DNA of 64,000 bases from Adlercreutzia mucosicola DSM 19490. GTDB taxonomy: Bacteria; Actinomycetota; Coriobacteriia; Coriobacteriales; Eggerthellaceae. The translations under genes and the position numbers were made by a program. Position 1 is the first letter of the stretch. Every line of letters starts with the position of its first letter. Below the pieces are notes generated by a model. The model was not told where the DNA came from and ran no database searches. It worked only from the letters and a program-made list of their open reading frames with translations. Shown here piece by piece: positions 59,284-64,000 of the stretch. The stretch spans positions 114,374 to 178,373 of the forward strand of contig NZ_AUGK01000003.1 in NCBI RefSeq assembly GCF_000422625.1, in the 5' to 3' direction.

Positions 59284-59997
59284 ATGTCCCAGCGCAACCC
59301 CATGAACGAACGGTACACCTCCGACGACCGTCGCGGCACCACCCGCAAGAGCGCGGCGTCCGCCAAGCCGAAGTCGAAGGCCGCCTCGTCGGTCACCGTG
59401 GTGCCCGGCGGCAAGAAGCCCAAGACCAAGGAGCAGATCAAGGCCGAGCAGCGCGAGGAGGATCGCAAGCGCCGCGAGTTCAACAACCGCTACTACAAGC
59501 CCGATACCCTGCGCTATAAGCGCCTGCGCATCGCCTGGTGGGTCTGCCTTGTGCTGGCCATCGGCTGCTGCGCGCTGGCCTTTATGGGCCAGGACTTCCT
59601 GTCCGGCCCGGCGGGCGTGGTGGTGCTTGTGCTCACCTACGTGTTCCTCATCGCCGCCTTCGTCATCGACCTGTGGCCGGTGCGCAAGGAGCGCAACGCC
59701 TACCAGGAGCGCATGCGCCAGGTGGAGCTGAAGCGCGAGAAGGCCGAGCGCGCCGCTGCCCAGCAGAAGAAGGGCACGACTAAGAAGGGATCGGGCAAGA
59801 ACCAGAACCGCCACGCGGCCCAGAAGGCCGCCCCGGCCGCCGAAGAGGCGCCGGCATCGGACGAGACGCCCGTAAAGCCCGCGCGCCGCGGTCTGTTCGG
59901 CAGCGGCTTCCGTCTGTCCAACCGCGAGAAGATGCAGGCTGAGAAGAAGGCCGCTAAGGAGGCCAAGGCTGCCGCGAAGAAAGAGTCCGCCGAGTAG
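59284..59997 (+). CDS. Two-helix membrane protein with charged ends
   Basis: 237 residues, AAAGGAG site. A basic N-terminal part (1-85; many Lys/Arg) leads to two helices (about 86-104 and 110-130), then a long Lys/Glu/Ala-rich tail (RMRQVELKREKAERAAAQQ and MQAEKKAAKEAKAAAKK) likely coiled. No family recognised. It lies between purC and purL. Confidence 0.7.
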   Translation: MSQRNPMNERYTSDDRRGTTRKSAASAKPKSKAASSVTVVPGGKKPKTKEQIKAEQREEDRKRREFNNRYYKPDTLRYKRLRIAWWVCLVLAIGCCALAFMGQDFLSGPAGVVVLVLTYVFLIAAFVIDLWPVRKERNAYQERMRQVELKREKAERAAAQQKKGTTKKGSGKNQNRHAAQKAAPAAEEAPASDETPVKPARRGLFGSGFRLSNREKMQAEKKAAKEAKAAAKKESAE

Positions 59998-60047
59998 CAA
60001 GCGCCCGCGCTGCAGGGGCGCAGGGGCGTCCCGCGGAGACGAGCCTC

Positions 60048-60106
60048 GGCCCACAGAATGGCGCAGGGGCGGCCTTTGGCCCACGGAATGGTGTAGGGGC
60101 GGGCTT
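60048..60106. repeat. Two tandem 29-30-bp repeats containing the GTAGGGGCGG core
   Basis: Units at 60048-60076 and 60078-60106 (GGCCCAC.GAATGG, then AGGGGCGG and CTT). Part of the 160-nt purL leader. Confidence 0.65.
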
Positions 60107-60157
60107 TACCGTCCGCTCAAGAACAGGTACCTTCACGGTAAAGAGAGAGGCAGATTC

Positions 60158-63100
60158 ATGGTATCTCGCGTCTATGTTGAGAAGAAGCCCGGATTCAACG
60201 GCGAGGCCCGCGCGCTGGCCGCCGAGCTGCGCGACATCGTGGGCATTCAGGGGCTCACGGCCGTGCGCCTGGTGAACCGCTACGACGTGGAGGGCATCGG
60301 CGAGGAGCTGTTCGCTGCTTGCGTGCCCACGGTGTTCTCCGAGCCGCAGTCCGACGTGGCCACCTTCGAGCTGCCCGAAGCCAACGGGGCCGCGGTGTTC
60401 GCCGTGGAATTTCTGCCCGGCCAGTTCGACCAGCGCGCCGATTCCGCGAGTGAGTGCATCCAGCTCATCAGTCAGGGGGAGCGCCCGCTGGTGCGCTCGG
60501 CGGTGGTGTACTACCTGGAGGGCGATCTGGACGAGGCCGCCGTGGAAGCCGTGAAGCGCTATGTCATCAACCCGGTGGAGGCCCGCGAGGCCTCGCTGGA
60601 TACCCGCGACACCCTGGCCATGGCCTTCGAGCGTCCGGCCGACGTGGAGGTCATCGACGGCTTCACCGAGCTTTCCGACGACGAGCTGGCCGCCTTCATC
60701 GCCGAGCGCGGCCTGGCCATGGACTTGGCCGACATCCAATTCTGTCGCGCGTACTTCGCTAAGGAGGGGCGCGACCCGTCCATCACCGAGATCAAGATGA
60801 TCGACACCTACTGGTCCGATCACTGCCGCCACACCACCTTCGGCACTGTGCTCGATGACGTGGCCATCGCCGACGCCAACGTGCAGGCCGCCTTCGACCG
60901 CTATCTGGAGCTGCGCCACGAGCTCGGCCGCGACGAGAAGCCCGTGTGCCTCATGGACATGGGCACCATCGGCGCGAAGTGGCTGAAGAAGCAGGGTATC
61001 CTCACCGGGCTCGACGAGTCCGAGGAGATCAACGCCTGCACCATCAAGTGCAAGGTGGATGTGGACGGCGTGGAAGAGGACTGGCTGTACCTGTTCAAGA
61101 ACGAGACCCACAACCATCCCACCGAGATCGAGCCCTTCGGCGGTGCGGCCACCTGCGTGGGCGGGGCCATCCGCGACCCCTTGTCCGGCCGCTCCTACGT
61201 GTACCAGGCCATGCGCGTCACCGGTGCTGCCGACCCCACGGTGCCCGTGGCCGACACCATTCCCGGCAAGCTGCCCCAGCGCAAGCTCGTGACCACGGCG
61301 GCGGCGGGTTATTCCTCTTACGGCAACCAGATCGGCCTGGCCACGGGCCAGGTGCACGAGCTGTACCATCCCGGCTACGCCGCCAAGCGCATGGAGATCG
61401 GCGCCGTGGTGGGCGCCACGCCGGCCGACCACGTGCGCCGCGAGACCCCGGCACCGGGGGACGTGGTGGTGCTCTTGGGCGGTCGCACGGGCCGCGATGG
61501 CATCGGCGGCGCCACGGGCTCTTCCAAGGCCCATTCCGTGGAATCGCTGGAAAGCTGCGGGGCCGAGGTGCAGAAGGGTAACGCGCCGGTGGAGCGCAAG
61601 ATCCAGCGCCTGTTCCGCCGCGGCGACGCCTGCCGCATGATCAAGCGCTGCAACGACTTCGGCGCCGGCGGCGTGTCGGTGGCCATTGGCGAGTTGGCTG
61701 ACGGCCTGGACATCAACCTGGATGCCGTGCCCAAGAAGTACGACGGGCTGGATGGCACCGAGCTGGCTATTTCCGAGTCCCAGGAGCGCATGGCCGTGGC
61801 CCTGGCCCCCGAGGACGTGGAGGCGTTCATCGCGCTCGCCCACGAGGAGAACCTGGAGGCCACCCCCGTGGCCGTGGTGACCGAGGAGCCGCGGGTGCGC
61901 ATGCACTGGCGCGGCACCACCATCGTGGATGTGAGCCGCGACTTTCTGGCCAGCAACGGCGCACCGAAGCACGCCGCCGTGGCCGTGCCCGCTCCGGCCG
62001 ACGAGAGCTGTGCCGCCACCCCCTGCGACCGTGCCTTTGAAGCGGCGGCCAGCCTGACCGATCCGGTTGTGGAGGCTGCCGCTGCGGCCGATTCCCTGGA
62101 GGCGGGCCTGGCGGCGCTCATGGGCGATATCAACCACGCCTGCAACAAGGGCCTCGTGGAGCGCTTCGACTCCACCATTGGCGCCGCCACGGTGCTCATG
62201 CCCTTCGGCGGCTCCCGTCAGCTGACCCCGGCTCTGGCCATGGTGGCGAAGCTGCCGGTGCTGGGCGGGGCGACCACCACGGTGTCGGGCCTGTCCTGGG
62301 GCTTCAACCCCTACCTGTCGGCCTGGGACCCCTACGCGGGCGCCTACATGGCCGTGCTCGACTCGGTGGCGAAGCTCGTGGCCACGGGCTTCGAGCGGGC
62401 GAACATGTACCTTACCTTCCAGGAGTACTTCGAGAAGCTGCGCCAGGATCCGGAGCGCTGGGGCAAGCCCATGGCGGCCGTGCTCGGCGCCCTTATGGCC
62501 CAGGTCGATTTCGGCGTGGGTGCCATCGGCGGCAAGGACTCCATGTCCGGTTCCTTCGAGGATTTGGATGTGCCGCCGACGCTCGTGTCCTTCGCCACGG
62601 CCATCGGCAACATCGACCGGGTGACCTCGCCGGAGCTGAAGGCCGCCGGCGATAACCTGGTGTGGATCTCCTGCCAGGACACCCTGGCTTCCAGCCTGTG
62701 CGCCACGTTCGACGCTATGGAGCATCTCATCGGCGCCGGCGTGGTGCGGGCCTGTGCGAGCGGCGGCGCGGCCGGTTTGGCCGAGACCCTCGTGAAGATG
62801 GCCGTGGGCAACGGCCTGGGCGTGGCGGTGGACGCGGCCGTGGGCACCGGCCAGCTCTTCGATCCGGCCTACGGCACCTTCGTGGTGGAGCTGACCGCCG
62901 GCGAGACGGCTCAGTCGGTGGTGACGCGTCTGGAGGACGCGGGCCTTGCCGCCAACGTGGACGTGGTGGCCCTGGGCACGGTGACCGAGGCCTACGAGCT
63001 TTCCTGCGACGGCGCCGTGGCCGATTTGGCGTGCGTGCAGGAGGCCTGGGAGAGCGGCATCGAGGGCGTGTTCCCCTATCGCACCAGCGCCGAGGATCGC

Positions 63101-63976
63101 GCGGCGGCCGAGGAGGTGCCCGCGATCAGCTTCGCGGCCAGCGCGCCGGCGGTGTTCCCCGGTCCGGCCGTGGCGCGCCCGCGCGTGGTCATCCCGGTGT
63201 TCCCCGGCAACAACTGCGAGTACGATTCCGCCGCCGCCTTCGAGCGCGCAGGCGCGGTGCCTACGGTGTACGTGGTGAACAACCTGACGCCCGAGGCTGT
63301 GGCTGAGTCCACCGCCGAGCTGGCGCGCCTCATCGGCGAGTCGCAGATCGTCATGATCCCCGGCGGCTTCTCCGGCGGCGACGAGCCCGACGGCTCCGCG
63401 AAGTTCATCACCGCCTTCTTCCGCGCGCCCCAGGTGACCGAGGCCGTGCGCGATCTGCTGCAGCGCCGCGACGGGCTCATGCTCGGCATCTGCAACGGCT
63501 TCCAGGCCCTGGTGAAGCTGGGGCTCGTGCCCTTCGGCGACATCCGTCCCATGGACGAGGATTGCGCCACGCTCACCTTCAACCACATCGGCCGTCACCA
63601 AAGCACGCTCGTGCGCACCCGGGTGGCCAGCACCCTTTCGCCGTGGATGAGCCGCATGAACGTGGGCGACGTGCACACGGTGGCCATCAGCCACGGCGAG
63701 GGCCGCTTCGTGGCGCCGCAGCCGCTGCTGGACCAGATGATTGCCGGCGGCCAGGTGGCCACCCAGTACGTGGACGGGGCCGGGGTGCCCTCCATGGACC
63801 TGTCGGCGAATCCCAACGGGTCCGTGCTCGCCATCGAGGGCATTACGAGCCCGGACGGCCGCGTGCTCGGCAAGATGGGCCACACGGAGCGCTCGGGCGC
63901 TGGCCTGTACAAGAACGCCTTCGGCAACACCTACCAGCCCCTGTTCGAAGGCGGCGTGGACTACTTCCGCGGGTAG
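60158..63976 (+). CDS. purL: Phosphoribosylformylglycinamidine synthase, single-chain
   Basis: 1272 residues, the large single-chain form. It has an N-terminal PurS-like part, two AIR-synthase-type modules (DTYWSDHCRHTTFGTVLDD, NETHNHPTEIEPFGGAATC, GGKDSMSG) and a C-terminal glutaminase with FPGNNCEYDSA and nucleophile C1112 in LGICNGFQAL, then SHGEGRF with the catalytic His. It turns FGAR to FGAM with glutamine and ATP. Many Gram-positives split this into PurS, PurL and PurQ; here it is fused as in gamma-proteobacteria and some anaerobes. AGAGAGAGG precedes the ATG. Confidence 0.95.
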   Translation: MVSRVYVEKKPGFNGEARALAAELRDIVGIQGLTAVRLVNRYDVEGIGEELFAACVPTVFSEPQSDVATFELPEANGAAVFAVEFLPGQFDQRADSASECIQLISQGERPLVRSAVVYYLEGDLDEAAVEAVKRYVINPVEAREASLDTRDTLAMAFERPADVEVIDGFTELSDDELAAFIAERGLAMDLADIQFCRAYFAKEGRDPSITEIKMIDTYWSDHCRHTTFGTVLDDVAIADANVQAAFDRYLELRHELGRDEKPVCLMDMGTIGAKWLKKQGILTGLDESEEINACTIKCKVDVDGVEEDWLYLFKNETHNHPTEIEPFGGAATCVGGAIRDPLSGRSYVYQAMRVTGAADPTVPVADTIPGKLPQRKLVTTAAAGYSSYGNQIGLATGQVHELYHPGYAAKRMEIGAVVGATPADHVRRETPAPGDVVVLLGGRTGRDGIGGATGSSKAHSVESLESCGAEVQKGNAPVERKIQRLFRRGDACRMIKRCNDFGAGGVSVAIGELADGLDINLDAVPKKYDGLDGTELAISESQERMAVALAPEDVEAFIALAHEENLEATPVAVVTEEPRVRMHWRGTTIVDVSRDFLASNGAPKHAAVAVPAPADESCAATPCDRAFEAAASLTDPVVEAAAAADSLEAGLAALMGDINHACNKGLVERFDSTIGAATVLMPFGGSRQLTPALAMVAKLPVLGGATTTVSGLSWGFNPYLSAWDPYAGAYMAVLDSVAKLVATGFERANMYLTFQEYFEKLRQDPERWGKPMAAVLGALMAQVDFGVGAIGGKDSMSGSFEDLDVPPTLVSFATAIGNIDRVTSPELKAAGDNLVWISCQDTLASSLCATFDAMEHLIGAGVVRACASGGAAGLAETLVKMAVGNGLGVAVDAAVGTGQLFDPAYGTFVVELTAGETAQSVVTRLEDAGLAANVDVVALGTVTEAYELSCDGAVADLACVQEAWESGIEGVFPYRTSAEDRAAAEEVPAISFAASAPAVFPGPAVARPRVVIPVFPGNNCEYDSAAAFERAGAVPTVYVVNNLTPEAVAESTAELARLIGESQIVMIPGGFSGGDEPDGSAKFITAFFRAPQVTEAVRDLLQRRDGLMLGICNGFQALVKLGLVPFGDIRPMDEDCATLTFNHIGRHQSTLVRTRVASTLSPWMSRMNVGDVHTVAISHGEGRFVAPQPLLDQMIAGGQVATQYVDGAGVPSMDLSANPNGSVLAIEGITSPDGRVLGKMGHTERSGAGLYKNAFGNTYQPLFEGGVDYFRG

Positions 63977-64000
63977 GGAAGCGGCTAGACGAGCGTCATC

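Noticed and set aside
59954..63883. 1309-codon open frame opposite purL, and similar long antisense frames at 41677-45036 and 22229-24844
   Set aside because: Frames opposite GC-rich genes stay open because stop codons are rare there. The translations are His/Gly/Ala/Arg-rich without any domain, while the other strand encodes clear enzymes.

Overview
The window is GC-rich chromosomal DNA with dense coding on both strands. It most likely comes from an anaerobic gut member of the Coriobacteriia, family Eggerthellaceae (Eggerthella, Adlercreutzia, Gordonibacter or a relative). The gene content supports this: a menaquinone branch (menF-menD-menH), a Tat/lipobox flavin-reductase remnant of the type these bacteria carry in many copies, an Nramp-related Mg2+ transporter of the clade described from Eggerthella lenta, an ECF sigma factor with a membrane-anchored C-terminal region, and a LuxR-type helix-turn-helix remnant. 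There are no rRNA genes, no CRISPR array, no insertion sequence and no prophage.

Layout. 0-9.5 kb: a GGDEF protein cut by the window edge, a LOG-family enzyme, a VanZ-RDD membrane protein, a uracil permease, a DUF488 protein, an operon of an orphan HipA-like kinase with an iron alcohol dehydrogenase, a flavoprotein pseudogene and an NAD(P)H:FMN oxidoreductase. 9.5-20 kb: a UvrA2-type ATPase, tRNA-Thr, a one-polypeptide MurT-GatD fusion (lipid II amidation), an LCP cell-wall ligase, xth, rlmH, a zinc-ribbon MscL, folE and an ACT protein. 20.3-24.8 kb: menF-menD-menH, with unusual low-complexity insertions in MenD and MenH. 25-31.5 kb: a small repetitive protein, an SSF symporter, an NhaC antiporter, an Rrf2 regulator, a 56-residue two-helix membrane protein, and a three-gene DUF3791/DUF3990 cassette that looks like a toxin-antitoxin unit.

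31.5-40.2 kb: an Nramp-related Mg2+ transporter in an operon with a PRC-barrel/MgtE_N/CBS protein, tRNA-Arg, citrate synthase, remnants of a MarR-MATE pair, tRNA-Ser, then an AT-richer segment with a RelE/HigB-like toxin plus XRE antitoxin, a LuxR remnant, the ECF sigma factor and a YafQ-DinJ-type module. 40.4-45.3 kb: a 1564-residue sortase-anchored surface protein, translationally coupled to a 59-residue two-helix protein that is a paralogue of the one at 30.2 kb. 45.5-64 kb: tadA, ispE, tRNA-Ser, purB, a TlpA-CcdA thiol-redox pair, an exported NagZ-like GH3 lipoprotein, a Tat/membrane-anchored propeller-like protein, an OmpR-type two-component system, purC, a small membrane protein and single-chain purL.

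A second layer lies in the intergenic DNA. At least eight gaps contain inverted repeats of 10-26 nt separated by about 40-90 nt. The arm sequence is specific to each locus, except for one family built on GGGAACCAAA that recurs at 27 kb and 48 kb. These elements sit between convergent, tandem and divergent genes, so simple termination does not account for all of them. A separate short palindrome (GTAGGGGCGG core) is scattered at 17.6, 53.7, 56.4 and 60 kb. Other points of interest are the MurT-GatD fusion, the transporter/sensor pair for Mg2+, the DUF3990 cassette and several fresh gene wrecks. All functional calls are from reading motifs and context; no database search was run.
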